A stretch of 64,000 nucleotides of DNA from Dyella lipolytica (GCF_030160075.1 NZ_BSNQ01000009.1:182295-246294), one strand, 5' to 3'; counted from the first letter of the stretch, positions 19,652 to 28,797 are shown. Program-made: numbers and translations. Notes: generated by a model not told the origin, from the sequence alone.

Positions 19652-20440
19652 TCAACCGCCCGCCGTGGAGTGCGCTTGCACCGCTTGCAGCATTTCCGCT
19701 GGCGACAGATAGCCGCCGATCTGGGTGCCGTCTTCGGTATAGATCGCCGGCGTACCGGTAACGCCGAGCTTCAGACCCAAATCGAACTGATCCTTCACCG
19801 GGTTTTTGCAGGAAACCGGCTTGGGATCACGGCCTTTCTTGGCTGCCGTGAACGCATCGTTGCGGTCGGCGGCACACCAGATCGATACCATTTCGTTGTA
19901 GACCGACGTGGGCTTGCCGTCATCGCCGATCACACCTGCACGCGGCCAAGCCAGGTATTGCACAGCGATGCCTTCCTTATTGAACGCATCGATCTGTTCG
20001 TGCAGAACACGGCAATACGGACAGGTCACGTCGGTAAACACTGTCACCGTGTATTTCGGATGCGGCGGTGCGAACACGATGCGATCTGACACTGGCACTT
20101 TGGCAAGTTCCGTCTTGCGATAGGTCGCCCAGGCATCGTCGGTAAGGCTGATGCCTTTGTTGGCATCGATCAGATCGCCATTCATCAGGTACTTGCCGTC
20201 GGCACTGACGTAAACAATGTGCCCGGAAGTAATGACCTGGTAAAAGCCCGGCATGGGGGAGAGCGTAACCTGCTCGATCTTTGCCTTCGGAACGAGCCGC
20301 ATGATCGTCTGGCGCACGATGTTTTCGGGCGTGGCGGCGACCGGCGGCGGTTGTGACACCGCGCTCTGCGCTATCGCTGCGCCTGCCTGGATCGCGAACA
20401 CCGCGGCGCAAAGCATCAACCAGAACTTCTTGGACATCAC
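19652..20440 (-). CDS. dsbC: Thiol:disulfide interchange protein DsbC
   Basis: A 262-residue periplasmic disulfide isomerase. It has a signal peptide ending near AIAQS, an N-terminal dimerisation domain (about 40-100) and a thioredoxin-fold domain with the catalytic CPYC in DVTCPYCRVLHEQ. The later TGTPAIYTEDGTQIGGYL segment carries the cis-proline loop. It corrects wrongly paired disulfides and is kept reduced by DsbD. The xerD-dsbC order is the same as in E. coli, where recJ follows; here a LigE-type ligase takes that position. Confidence 0.93.
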   Translation of the reverse strand: MMSKKFWLMLCAAVFAIQAGAAIAQSAVSQPPPVAATPENIVRQTIMRLVPKAKIEQVTLSPMPGFYQVITSGHIVYVSADGKYLMNGDLIDANKGISLTDDAWATYRKTELAKVPVSDRIVFAPPHPKYTVTVFTDVTCPYCRVLHEQIDAFNKEGIAVQYLAWPRAGVIGDDGKPTSVYNEMVSIWCAADRNDAFTAAKKGRDPKPVSCKNPVKDQFDLGLKLGVTGTPAIYTEDGTQIGGYLSPAEMLQAVQAHSTAGG

Positions 20441-20526
20441 AACCTCACTGAGGATCGGCGTCGTGCGGGGTCACGGGCCAAAAGAGGCTCCAAGTATCGC
20501 ATATCGCCGATAAAAGCCTGTTCCAA

Positions 20527-21450
20527 TCAGCCGCGCGGATGGTGCTGGGCATGCAGCCGCTTCAGCCCTTCCTTGGCGACCAGCGTGTAGATCTGCGTGG
20601 TGCTGAGCGCGCTGTGGCCGAGCAGCATCTGCAAGGCGCGCAAGTCCGCCCCGTGATTCAACAGGTGGGTTGCGAAGGAGTGCCGAAGCACATGCGGCGA
20701 AATGCGTTTGGCATTGATGCCGACCGAGGCGGCGTGACGCTTCACCAGCGTCCAGAACATCTGGCGCGTCATGCCCTCACCGCGCTTGCTTAGAAACAGC
20801 GCCTTTGGCTGGCGCCCCTTAGCCAATGCCGGACGCGCCTGGGCCAGGTAAGCCTGGATGTGCTCCAGCGCCACCTCACCCACCGGCACAAGCCTGTCCT
20901 TTCCGCCTTTGCCGGTCACGCGCAGTACGCCTTGTCGGGTATTCAGCGCCGCCAAAGGCAGCTCCACGAGTTCGGAAACGCGCAAGCCGGAGGCGTACAT
21001 CAACTCGAACATCGCACGATCACGAAGGCCCAGCGTGGTGGAGGCATCCGGTGCGTTGAGCAGACCTTCGATCTCGCGCTCCGCCAGCGCCTTGGGCAGG
21101 CTGCGCGGCATTTTGGGGCGTTCGATCAACAGGGTCGGATCGTCGAAACCCGGCTCGTTGCGCGCGACCGAGGCATAGTAGCGACGGAAGGCCGATTGCC
21201 GGCGCGCCATCGAACGCACGGCCACCGGTTGCGAGCCATGAAACGCGGACAGATCCTCGCGCCGCGCTGTACGCAGACGCCGTCCGCGGGTCGCCAGCCA
21301 GCGTGCCAATCCCTCCAGGTCGCGGCGGTAGGCTTCGAGCGTGCGCTCGGCCAGGCCGTCCTCCGACCACACGCGCTCGATAAACGCCTCGATATCCAGT
21401 GCATCGGCTTCGGCGATACTGGGAGGCTCTTTACTCAATGTCTCTTTCAT
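20527..21450 (-). CDS. xerD: Tyrosine recombinase XerD
   Basis: About 307 residues with this start; the frame is open to 21513 and the exact ATG is uncertain because no strong ribosome-binding sequence is visible. The SAM-like N-terminal DNA-binding domain (about 15-105) precedes the catalytic domain with Arg in YASGLRVSEL, Lys in TGKGGKDR, HxxR in SPHVLRHSFATHLL, His in LLGHSALSTT and nucleophile Tyr in TQIYT. With XerC it resolves chromosome dimers at dif. No dif-like site was identified here. Followed by dsbC, as in many gammaproteobacteria. Confidence 0.93.
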   Translation of the reverse strand: MKETLSKEPPSIAEADALDIEAFIERVWSEDGLAERTLEAYRRDLEGLARWLATRGRRLRTARREDLSAFHGSQPVAVRSMARRQSAFRRYYASVARNEPGFDDPTLLIERPKMPRSLPKALAEREIEGLLNAPDASTTLGLRDRAMFELMYASGLRVSELVELPLAALNTRQGVLRVTGKGGKDRLVPVGEVALEHIQAYLAQARPALAKGRQPKALFLSKRGEGMTRQMFWTLVKRHAASVGINAKRISPHVLRHSFATHLLNHGADLRALQMLLGHSALSTTQIYTLVAKEGLKRLHAQHHPRG

Positions 21451-21494
21451 GCGCACGATGCTGGGCATTGCGCACGCGCCATGCAAGCTATTCG

Positions 21495-21995
21495 ATGAGA
21501 ACAACAACGGCAACGAACACGATTTGTCCGCTCTGGCGGCGACTGACAGCCCTGGTCTACGACTTAGTGGCGGTATTGGCGATCGTGATGGTGGTCGGAT
21601 TGCTGTGCCAAATCGCGACGCATGGGCAGTTAATCACCACCGGCCCGCAAGTACATATCGCGTGGTGGTATCAACCTTTGCAGGCGCTGGTCGTGGCGGC
21701 GTATTTCGTGGTCTCGTGGCTGCGTGGCGGCCAGACGCTCGGCATGCGGCCGTGGCGAATCCGGGTAACCACGCGCTCCGGCATGCAACCATCGTGGCGG
21801 CAGGCATTCGTTCGGGCGATCGCAGCTGCCCTCCCCTTGCTATTGCTGCTCCTTGCTCCGGCCTTCGGACTGCACGCTGCGCTTTGGGCCGTGGCGGGAG
21901 GCTGGATGGTCTGGTTTGCTGCGGCCTTGTTCGACCCAAGCCGTCGCACTATCCACGATCTGGCCGCCGGTACCGAGGTCCGTCGCATCGGGTGA
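21495..21995 (+). CDS. RDD family membrane protein
   Basis: About 166 residues with three to four helices. The defining Arg-Asp-Asp motif region appears as RRLTALVYDLV near the N-terminus. Later GGQTLGMRPWRIRV and SRRTIHDLAAGTEV are the usual RDD-family landmarks. Some RDD proteins are ion antiporters or act in stress; no specific role can be assigned. It diverges from xerD across 44 bases, so the two promoters overlap closely. Confidence 0.85.
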   Translation: MRTTTATNTICPLWRRLTALVYDLVAVLAIVMVVGLLCQIATHGQLITTGPQVHIAWWYQPLQALVVAAYFVVSWLRGGQTLGMRPWRIRVTTRSGMQPSWRQAFVRAIAAALPLLLLLLAPAFGLHAALWAVAGGWMVWFAAALFDPSRRTIHDLAAGTEVRRIG

Positions 21996-22052
21996 AAACC
22001 CGCCGTCACCGGCCGCTCCATGGCAATGAGACAACTCTCAATTATTAAGCTA

Positions 22053-22080
22053 TTGATTTATAAATAATTAATACTATTCT
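22053..22080 (+). promoter_or_regulatory. Candidate phaZ promoter in an AT-rich island
   Basis: TTGATT (22053-22058) and TATTCT (22075-22080), 16 bases apart, lie inside a 45-base AT-rich stretch that stands out from the high-GC surroundings, 64 bases before the phaZ ATG. Confidence 0.5.
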
Positions 22081-22089
22081 GCAATGCAG
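22079..22089 (+). promoter_or_regulatory. PhaR-like palindrome overlapping the phaZ promoter
   Basis: CTGCAATGCAG fits the pattern CTGC-N3-GCAG that I recall as the PhaR binding sequence of Paracoccus. It overlaps the end of the -10 box and the expected transcription start, a good position for a repressor. No phaR gene is in the window. Confidence 0.4.
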
Positions 22090-22143
22090 CAATACAGCGC
22101 GTAACCGGCTATGATGCAGCTTTAGACCCGCGGTCGATTTCTC

Positions 22144-23409
22144 ATGCTTTATCAACTCCACGAATGGCAACGCGCCTTTCTCGGCCCGCTCAGCCACTAC
22201 GCTGAAGCCAGTGCCAGGATGCTCACCGATCCCAGCAGTCCGCTGGCCCACGTACCCGGAGCGCAGCGTATGGCGGCCGGCTACGAGCTGATCCACCGGA
22301 TCGGCAAGGACTATGAGAAGCCGGCGTTCGACATCCACAGCGTCGATGCGCACGGTAACCAGATCGCCATCGTCGAACGCATCGACCTGGAAACGCCGTT
22401 CTGCCAACTCCGGCGCTTCAAGCGTTTCAGCGACGACCCGGCCACCATCGAAAAGATGAAGACCGAGCCGGTGGTGCTGGTGGTCGCACCGCTGTCGGGT
22501 CATCACTCCACTCTGCTGCGTGACACGGTGCGCACGCTGCTGCTCGACCACAAGGTGTACATCACCGACTGGATCGACGCGCGCATGGTGCCTGCCTCAG
22601 CGGGTCCGTTCCATCTGGATGATTACGTCGCGACCATCGAGCAGTTCATCCGCCATATCGGCGCCGAATCGCTGCATGTGATCTCGGTGTGCCAGCCGAC
22701 CGTGCCGGTGCTGGCGGCGATTTCGCTGATGGCCGCACGCGGCGAAGCGACGCCGCGCAGCATGACGATGATGGGTGGCCCGATCGACCCGCGCCGCAGC
22801 CCGACGCAGGTCAACAATCTCGCCACGACCCAGCCGCTCAGCTGGTTCAGAGGCAACGTGATCCACACCGTGCCGACGAACTATCCGGGTCACGGCCGCG
22901 AGGTCTATCCAGGTTTCTTGCAGCATGCCGGTTTCGTGGCGATGAATCCCGGTCGCCACCTCAATTCGCACTGGGATTTCTATCTCAATCTGCTGCGCGG
23001 AGATCTGGATGATGCCCACGCGCATCGCAAGTTCTACGACGAATACAACGCGGTGCTGGACATGCCGGCGGAGTATTACCTCGACACCATCAGCACCGTG
23101 TTCCAACAGTTCCTGCTGCCGCGCGGCTTGTGGGATGTGGCGGGTGAGCGCGTGAATCCTGCGGCGATCAAGCGCACCAGCCTGCTCACCATCGAAGGCG
23201 AGCTGGACGATATCTCCGGCATTGGCCAGACCGAAGCGGCGCATGATCTGTGCACCGGCATTCCGTCGACACGCCGCGTGCATCGGGTGATCCAGGGCGC
23301 GGGCCACTACGGCATCTTCAGCGGCCGTCGCTGGCGCGAAGTCGTTTATCCGCAGGTACGCGACTTCATTCGTCGATCGGATCTGGCGCTGATATCGAAG
23401 CGGGCCTGA
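22144..23409 (+). CDS. phaZ: Intracellular polyhydroxyalkanoate depolymerase
   Basis: A 421-residue cytosolic enzyme with no signal peptide that mobilises stored PHB/PHA granules. The nucleophile is in SVCQPTVP, the cysteine form typical of intracellular PhaZ proteins rather than the lipase-box serine of extracellular ones. The VVLVVAPLSGHHSTLLRDTV and VYITDWIDARMVP stretches and the C-terminal GAGHYGIFSGRRWR (catalytic His) are family signatures. It is monocistronic, ending at a strong hairpin. PHA synthase genes are not in the window. Confidence 0.92.
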   Translation: MLYQLHEWQRAFLGPLSHYAEASARMLTDPSSPLAHVPGAQRMAAGYELIHRIGKDYEKPAFDIHSVDAHGNQIAIVERIDLETPFCQLRRFKRFSDDPATIEKMKTEPVVLVVAPLSGHHSTLLRDTVRTLLLDHKVYITDWIDARMVPASAGPFHLDDYVATIEQFIRHIGAESLHVISVCQPTVPVLAAISLMAARGEATPRSMTMMGGPIDPRRSPTQVNNLATTQPLSWFRGNVIHTVPTNYPGHGREVYPGFLQHAGFVAMNPGRHLNSHWDFYLNLLRGDLDDAHAHRKFYDEYNAVLDMPAEYYLDTISTVFQQFLLPRGLWDVAGERVNPAAIKRTSLLTIEGELDDISGIGQTEAAHDLCTGIPSTRRVHRVIQGAGHYGIFSGRRWREVVYPQVRDFIRRSDLALISKRA

Positions 23410-23433
23410 TCTGAAGTAGGAATGATCTCTTTT

Positions 23434-23456
23434 CTCCTTCCCTATCAGGGAAGGAG
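23434..23456. terminator. Bidirectional terminator between phaZ and ltaE
   Basis: A perfect 10-bp stem, CTCCTTCCCT / AGGGAAGGAG, with an ATC loop, flanked by TCTTTT upstream and TTTC downstream. It lies 24 bases after phaZ and three before the convergent ltaE stop. Confidence 0.7.
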
Positions 23457-23458
23457 TT

Positions 23459-24475
23459 TCAAGCAGCAAAAAATGTTCTGAATGCCTCGATGACGCGCGC
23501 CACGCCCGCGTCATCGATATCCAGATGCGTCACCAGACGCAAGGTCGGTAAGTAGCCGATGCTGATGCGCACCGCCGCGGCGCGCAGATGCGCATCCAGC
23601 TCGCGCAATCGGTCAGCCGGCACATCGACGAACACCATATTGGTGTGCAGTCCAAGTAAGTTGACGCCAGGGATAGTCCGCAACCCTTCGGCCAGACGAG
23701 CGGCGCGCGCATGATCGTCGGCCAAGCGCGTGACGTGATGATCCAACGCATAGACGCACGCTGCAGCCAGCATGCCGGCCTGGCGCCAACCGCCGCCGGT
23801 TACCTTGCGCCAGCGTCGCGCCTTGTCGACCAGTGCCGTGGAACCGACCAGCACGGAGCCCACCGGCGCACCCAGTCCTTTCGACAGACACACCGACACA
23901 CTATCGAAATGTTGTGCGATCTCACGCGCCGGCACGCTGCTGGCGACAGCGGCGTTGTAAAGCCGCGCACCGTCCAGATGCAATGCAAGCCCGCGTTCGC
24001 GTGCAAAGTCACGCGCGGCACGCAGGTAATTCATCGGTAAAACGCGTCCGTGCCAGGTGTTCTCCAAGGCAAGCAAACGGGTGCGTGCGAAGTGCGGATC
24101 GATCGGCTTGATCGCCGCCGCCACTTTGTCCAGCGGCAGCGAACCGTCGGCGTCTTGCACAATCGGCTGCGGCTGGATCGAACCAAGCACCGCCGCGCCA
24201 CCACCTTCGAACTTGTAGGTATGCGCGTCATTGCCGACGATATATTCGTCGCCACGCTCGCAGTGCGACATCAGTGCAAGCAAATTCGATTGCGTGCCGG
24301 AAGGCACGAACAGCCCCGCCTCGAAACCAAGGTCGTCAGCCAGACGCTGTTGAAGCGCATTGACAGTGGGATCTTCGCCATAGACGTCGTCGCCGACGTC
24401 GGCATCCAGCATGGCTGCGCGCATCGCCGGCGTCGGCCTGGTCACCGTATCACTGCGCAGATCGACCCAATTCAT
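23459..24475 (-). CDS. ltaE: Low-specificity L-threonine aldolase
   Basis: A 338-residue PLP enzyme of fold type I that cleaves threonine or allo-threonine to glycine and acetaldehyde. The N-terminus VDLRSDTVTRPTPAMR and the GDDVYGEDPT motif are highly characteristic. The PLP-binding lysine lies in SVCLSKGLGAPVG. The GTQSNLLAL segment binds the cofactor phosphate. It is convergent with phaZ and followed upstream by the PIN-domain gene. Intact. Confidence 0.92.
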   Translation of the reverse strand: MNWVDLRSDTVTRPTPAMRAAMLDADVGDDVYGEDPTVNALQQRLADDLGFEAGLFVPSGTQSNLLALMSHCERGDEYIVGNDAHTYKFEGGGAAVLGSIQPQPIVQDADGSLPLDKVAAAIKPIDPHFARTRLLALENTWHGRVLPMNYLRAARDFARERGLALHLDGARLYNAAVASSVPAREIAQHFDSVSVCLSKGLGAPVGSVLVGSTALVDKARRWRKVTGGGWRQAGMLAAACVYALDHHVTRLADDHARAARLAEGLRTIPGVNLLGLHTNMVFVDVPADRLRELDAHLRAAAVRISIGYLPTLRLVTHLDIDDAGVARVIEAFRTFFAA

Positions 24476-24538
24476 GCCGCACCTCTTACCAGCGAAGAAT
24501 GCATCACTTTGCCGTTCTAGCCGGCAATCGGCAAGTCG

Positions 24539-24994
24539 TTATCGACTGATTATCGCCTCTCGCCATAACGCCGGGGGCAAGATGGCAAAGAGGCCTTCGC
24601 GCCTGGCACGGCGCGCGAGACGCAGCAAAGCGTCATCGCGCGTGAGCAGCGCAACCGCGCCCGCTTGTTGCGCCAGTTCCAGAAATTTCTGATCGTCGCG
24701 ATCGCTGCAGCGTGGCAGGATGACATCGCTTTGCATCGCCGTATCCAATGGACGCACGCATCGCACCCACGTGTCGAAGGCCGTTAACGCTTTAGCACGT
24801 TGCTCGTCGCTCAACGCCAGCCGGGGATACGCCAACACGGCCTGCCACTCGGCATAGCAGTCCTCGCGCGTAACGAGTTCGATATCGCCAGCACTGACGG
24901 AAGCAAGCAACGACGCGCACTGCGAATCGTCAAACACGAACAGATCCAGACAGACATTGGTGTCTAGCACATAGCGAGGTGGACCAGGCGACAT
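24539..24994 (-). CDS. PIN-domain protein, putative ribonuclease
   Basis: About 151 residues. The N-terminal YVLDTNVCLDLFVFDD gives the first PIN acidic residue, and DRDDQKFLELAQQAGA and LTRDDALL supply the later acids, fitting the group often annotated as toxin component of a putative toxin-antitoxin system. The start lies about 13 bases after lptG, with TGAGGCGGG upstream, so it is probably co-transcribed with lptFG. No antitoxin-like gene is adjacent, which argues against a classical VapBC module; an RNase role is equally possible. Confidence 0.75.
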   Translation of the reverse strand: MSPGPPRYVLDTNVCLDLFVFDDSQCASLLASVSAGDIELVTREDCYAEWQAVLAYPRLALSDEQRAKALTAFDTWVRCVRPLDTAMQSDVILPRCSDRDDQKFLELAQQAGAVALLTRDDALLRLARRARREGLFAILPPALWREAIISR

Positions 24995-25007
24995 CACGTC
25001 GCCCGCC

Positions 25008-26108
25008 TCACGCGTTCTTGCGGAAATAGAACCAGGCCAGGAACACCAACAACATCGCCGGCAATACATTCGCCAGCATCGGCGGAATGCCATACACCGT
25101 GCCGAAACTGACGATGGCCTTCTGCACGAAATACCAGCTGATCGCCAGAATCATGCCCATGAAAATACGTTTGCCCAGACCACCCGAACGCAAGGCACCG
25201 AAAGCGAACGGCATCGCGCACAACACCAGTACCAGCACGTTCAGCGGATACATGACGCGCCCCCAGAACGGGGTCTCGTAGGCGTTGGTGTTCTCGCCAT
25301 TCTGTTGGAGGTAGCGGATGTTGCGCTGGAGGTCGCGCATCGCCAGGTATTGCGGCTGGATCACTGATTGCTGCAGCACATCCGGATCAAGCCGCGAATC
25401 CCAACGCTCGCTTTCGGACGTACTGCTGTGCACCCCGCCTTCGTCCAGCATGCTGCTTCGCACATGACTCAGTACCCACTCGTTGCCAACATGCTGGGCC
25501 GTGTTGGCCTGGTCGAAGCGTGTCAGCTGCTGACCGTCGTCGGTCAAGGTGAATACCCGTACTTCGGCCAGTTCTACGTACTGGTGCCCATCGTTGGCGG
25601 TGCGCAACACACTGCTCTTGGCATTGATGACACGATTGCCGTCACGCGCCCACAAACCGCTGCTGGTGGTAAGCCCCATATTGCCCGAGCGCAACCGCAA
25701 CTCCATGGCCTGCGCCTGCTGATCACCCCAAGGGCCGATCGTTTCCCCCATGATCACCACACCGGCGATCAGCACCGCCACCACACCCACCGCCGATACA
25801 GCGATGCGCAAACGCGACATGCCCGAGGCGCGCAGCGCCGTCAGCTCGCCCGTGGAAGCAAGGCCACCCAGACCGAGCAAACCGCCAATCAGTGCGGCGA
25901 AGCCAAACATCTCGTACATGCGGCGAGGAATCGTCACCAGGATGTAGAAGATTGCGTTACTCAGCGTGTAACCGTTACGGCCGATATAGCCGAGCTGCTT
26001 CACGAACTGCAGCATGGCGTCCAGACCGACCAACACCAGCCAGACGATCAGCATCGAGCCGAGCACAGTCAGGCCGATCAGCCAGTCCACGCGCTTGATA
26101 CGGAACAT
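25008..26108 (-). CDS. lptG: LPS export ABC transporter permease LptG
   Basis: A 366-residue inner-membrane permease with six helices and a large periplasmic beta-jellyroll domain between helices 3 and 4. With LptF and the LptB ATPase it extracts lipopolysaccharide from the inner membrane and passes it to LptC/LptA. The conserved cytoplasmic coupling region ELTALRASGMS, which contacts LptB, is visible near residue 90. Its ATG overlaps the lptF stop (TGATG). Followed by the PIN gene. Confidence 0.93.
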   Translation of the reverse strand: MFRIKRVDWLIGLTVLGSMLIVWLVLVGLDAMLQFVKQLGYIGRNGYTLSNAIFYILVTIPRRMYEMFGFAALIGGLLGLGGLASTGELTALRASGMSRLRIAVSAVGVVAVLIAGVVIMGETIGPWGDQQAQAMELRLRSGNMGLTTSSGLWARDGNRVINAKSSVLRTANDGHQYVELAEVRVFTLTDDGQQLTRFDQANTAQHVGNEWVLSHVRSSMLDEGGVHSSTSESERWDSRLDPDVLQQSVIQPQYLAMRDLQRNIRYLQQNGENTNAYETPFWGRVMYPLNVLVLVLCAMPFAFGALRSGGLGKRIFMGMILAISWYFVQKAIVSFGTVYGIPPMLANVLPAMLLVFLAWFYFRKNA

Positions 26109-27211
26109 CAGGCGCTCGCTTTGCGCGGCTTGCGCGCGATGTAGTTATTGCGGAAACCCCAAGCTGCAATGGCAAACAATGCGATGCTGAGCAGCCACAT
26201 CGGCGTGGGATGATGCCAGTGTCCTTTGGCCAACTGACCGCGGCACAGCGCAAGCAAGTTGTAGTAAACGAAGAAGCCCAGCACCGCGATCAGCATGCGT
26301 CCGTATTTCGGCTCACGCGGACTCTGACGCGCCAACGGAAGCGCCATCATGAGCAAGGCCAGCGTCATAATCGGTACCACAGTGCGCCAAGCGAACTCGG
26401 CACGCGCGTCAGGCGTATCCGTACGCATGAGGTCGAGCATGTCCAAATTGTGGATCGGATCTTCGGGATCGTCGGACTGCACTGAGGAAAGCGCGCTGTC
26501 GTTGCGCTCGTACTGCATGCGACGCCAGTTGTCCGCACCCAGCGGAATTTCGTACTGCCAGCCGGTGTACAACGCAAGGTAGCGATTGCTGCCATCGGTG
26601 CTCTGATACAAACGGCCATGCTTGCCGCTGATCATCTTCATGACCACGCTGCCATCGCGATTGGTGCGCTCGGCGGCAATAAAGGTATTGCCCAGCGTGC
26701 TGCCGTCGCGGCTGAGCGCGTCGACGAAAATGATGCCGCCCTTACCAGGCAATTCGGTAAAACGACCGGCGTCGAGACCCGCGGCGATCACCGAGCGGTT
26801 GGCGGCGGCGACGAGGCTGTCCGACGTACGCGCAGCCATCGGCCCCAGCCACATCGACACCATGCCGACCAGCGCGATCATCACCACCGCGACGATCGCC
26901 ATCGGCCGCAGCAGTCCACCCATGCCCATGCCGGAGGAGGACAGCACGTGCATCTCGCTTTCGCGATACATGCGTCCAAATGCCAATAGCACGCCGAGGA
27001 AACCCGCCAGCGGCAGCATGTTCGACAAGCCGTCGACCATCTGCAGACCCAGCACCTGGAACATCACGCTGGCCGGAAAGCTGCCCTTGGCCACCTGCTC
27101 CAGCACGTGGGCGAAGGCGGTACCGGCCATGATCACCAGCAGCACGATGATCGTGGCGCCAACGGTCTGGCCCAGTTCGCGCAGGAAGTACCGGTCTAGG
27201 ATGCTCAGCAT
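26108..27211 (-). CDS. lptF: LPS export ABC transporter permease LptF
   Basis: A 367-residue partner of LptG with the same six-helix plus periplasmic-domain layout. The N-terminal LDRYFLRELGQT and the coupling helix region RESEMHVLSSSGMGMGGLLRP are diagnostic. It is the first gene of the lptF-lptG(-PIN) operon and diverges from pepA across about 95 bases, an arrangement conserved in many gammaproteobacteria. Confidence 0.94.
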   Translation of the reverse strand: MLSILDRYFLRELGQTVGATIIVLLVIMAGTAFAHVLEQVAKGSFPASVMFQVLGLQMVDGLSNMLPLAGFLGVLLAFGRMYRESEMHVLSSSGMGMGGLLRPMAIVAVVMIALVGMVSMWLGPMAARTSDSLVAAANRSVIAAGLDAGRFTELPGKGGIIFVDALSRDGSTLGNTFIAAERTNRDGSVVMKMISGKHGRLYQSTDGSNRYLALYTGWQYEIPLGADNWRRMQYERNDSALSSVQSDDPEDPIHNLDMLDLMRTDTPDARAEFAWRTVVPIMTLALLMMALPLARQSPREPKYGRMLIAVLGFFVYYNLLALCRGQLAKGHWHHPTPMWLLSIALFAIAAWGFRNNYIARKPRKASA

Positions 27212-27306
27212 GCGATAGAATCGTGGGTTCCATGCCCCTCCAGCCCTGGGGAGGCAAACCCTAAGTCTAGCCGGTTCGACGCGTTCCGGCCTCCCGCAGG
27301 AACTTG

Positions 27307-28797
27307 ATGATGACGCTTCAATTCAGCCTCGGCTCCGTCGCCCCCGAAACCGCCGATACGCCTTGCGTGGTCGTCGGCGTCTACGAAAACGGGCTGCTGA
27401 CCAGCGCGGCAGCGCGCGTGGACAGTGCAGCCGGTGGTGCGATCAAGCGTCAGGTGGAAAGCGGTGATATCAACGGCAAGGCGGGTAGCACCACGGTATT
27501 GTTTGCACCCGAGGGCGTGCAGGCCAAACGCGTGCTGGTGGTCGGCCTGGGCTCGCAGAAGGCCTTCGACGCCGCGCGTTTTCAGAAAGTGAATGTCGAA
27601 GCGGTGCGTGCGCTCGCTCGCTTGCCGATCGATGCCGCCGTGTCGTTTCTTGCCGAAGTGGATGTTCCCGGCCGCGATGCCGCCTGGCGCGTACGCACCG
27701 CCGCGCTGGCCGCCGATCACACCACCTATCGCTACACCGCGACCTTCAAGCCGCGCGAGAAAAGCAGCCAGCCGGAATTGGGCAGCATCACATTTGCCGG
27801 CGGAGACGATGCGAAATCTGGCCTTGACCAGGCCCGCGCCATTGCCGAAGGCGTGCGCTTCGCCCGCGAACTGGCCAACCTGCCGCCGAACATCTGCAAC
27901 CCTGCTTATATCGCCGACCAAGCTGTGCAGTTCGCCGAAAATCAGGCGAACGTAAGCTGCAACGTGCTCGACCACGAGGAAATGGCCAAGCTCGGCTTCG
28001 GTTCGCTGCTTGCCGTCGGCCGCGGCTCGGCCAACAAGCCGAAGCTAATCGTGCTCGAGTACAAAGGCGGCGCAGCCGATGAAAAGCCCTATGCCTTCGT
28101 CGGTAAAGGCATCACCTTCGACACCGGCGGCATCAGCCTCAAGCCCGGCCCGGGCATGGAAGAAATGAAATTCGACATGGGTGGCGCTGCTGGCGTGCTC
28201 GGCGCCTTCGTATCCGCCGTAAAAATGGGTCTGAAGCTCAACCTGGTCTGCGTGGTACCGGCGGTGGAAAACATGCCCGACGGCGACAGCTACCGTCCCA
28301 GCGATGTGCTCACTAGCCTGTCCGGCCTTACCATCGAAGTGCTCAACACCGACGCCGAAGGCCGCCTGATCCTGTGCGACGCGCTGACCTACACCGCGCA
28401 AACCTTCCAGCCGCAAACCATGATCGACGCGGCCACGCTTACCGGCGCCTGCGTGATCGCGCTAGGCAAACACGCCAGCGGTCTGATGAGCAAGCACGAC
28501 GATCTCGCCGAAGAATTACTTAGCGCAGGCGAACACACACTCGACCGTGCCTGGCGCCTGCCGTTGTGGGATGACTATCACGCGCAGCTCGATTCCGGTT
28601 TCGCCGACGTCGCCAATATCGGTGGCAAGAATGCCGGTGCCATCACGGCAGGTTGTTTCCTTTCGCGCTTCACCGAAGGTCAGCGCTGGGCGCATCTGGA
28701 TATTGCCGGTACCGCGTGGGACGAGGGTCGCAAAGGACTCGCCACCGGTCGCCCGGTGCCGTTGTTGGCGCAGTGGCTGATCGATCGCGCTGGTTGA
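27307..28797 (+). CDS. pepA: Leucyl (cytosol) aminopeptidase
   Basis: A 496-residue M17 metallopeptidase that forms hexamers. The N-terminal macro-like domain (about 1-165) precedes the catalytic domain with the metal- and substrate-binding motifs VGKGITFDTGGISLKPG and the signature NTDAEGRLIL, followed by DAATLTGAC. It removes N-terminal residues from peptides; E. coli PepA is also a DNA-binding cofactor for XerCD at cer and a transcription factor. CAGGAA precedes the ATG used here; a TTG just upstream is in frame. holC follows. Confidence 0.94.
   Translation: MMTLQFSLGSVAPETADTPCVVVGVYENGLLTSAAARVDSAAGGAIKRQVESGDINGKAGSTTVLFAPEGVQAKRVLVVGLGSQKAFDAARFQKVNVEAVRALARLPIDAAVSFLAEVDVPGRDAAWRVRTAALAADHTTYRYTATFKPREKSSQPELGSITFAGGDDAKSGLDQARAIAEGVRFARELANLPPNICNPAYIADQAVQFAENQANVSCNVLDHEEMAKLGFGSLLAVGRGSANKPKLIVLEYKGGAADEKPYAFVGKGITFDTGGISLKPGPGMEEMKFDMGGAAGVLGAFVSAVKMGLKLNLVCVVPAVENMPDGDSYRPSDVLTSLSGLTIEVLNTDAEGRLILCDALTYTAQTFQPQTMIDAATLTGACVIALGKHASGLMSKHDDLAEELLSAGEHTLDRAWRLPLWDDYHAQLDSGFADVANIGGKNAGAITAGCFLSRFTEGQRWAHLDIAGTAWDEGRKGLATGRPVPLLAQWLIDRAG

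Noticed and set aside
24539-24994. Complete VapBC toxin-antitoxin module
   Set aside because: No antitoxin-like gene lies on either side; the upstream neighbour is lptG.
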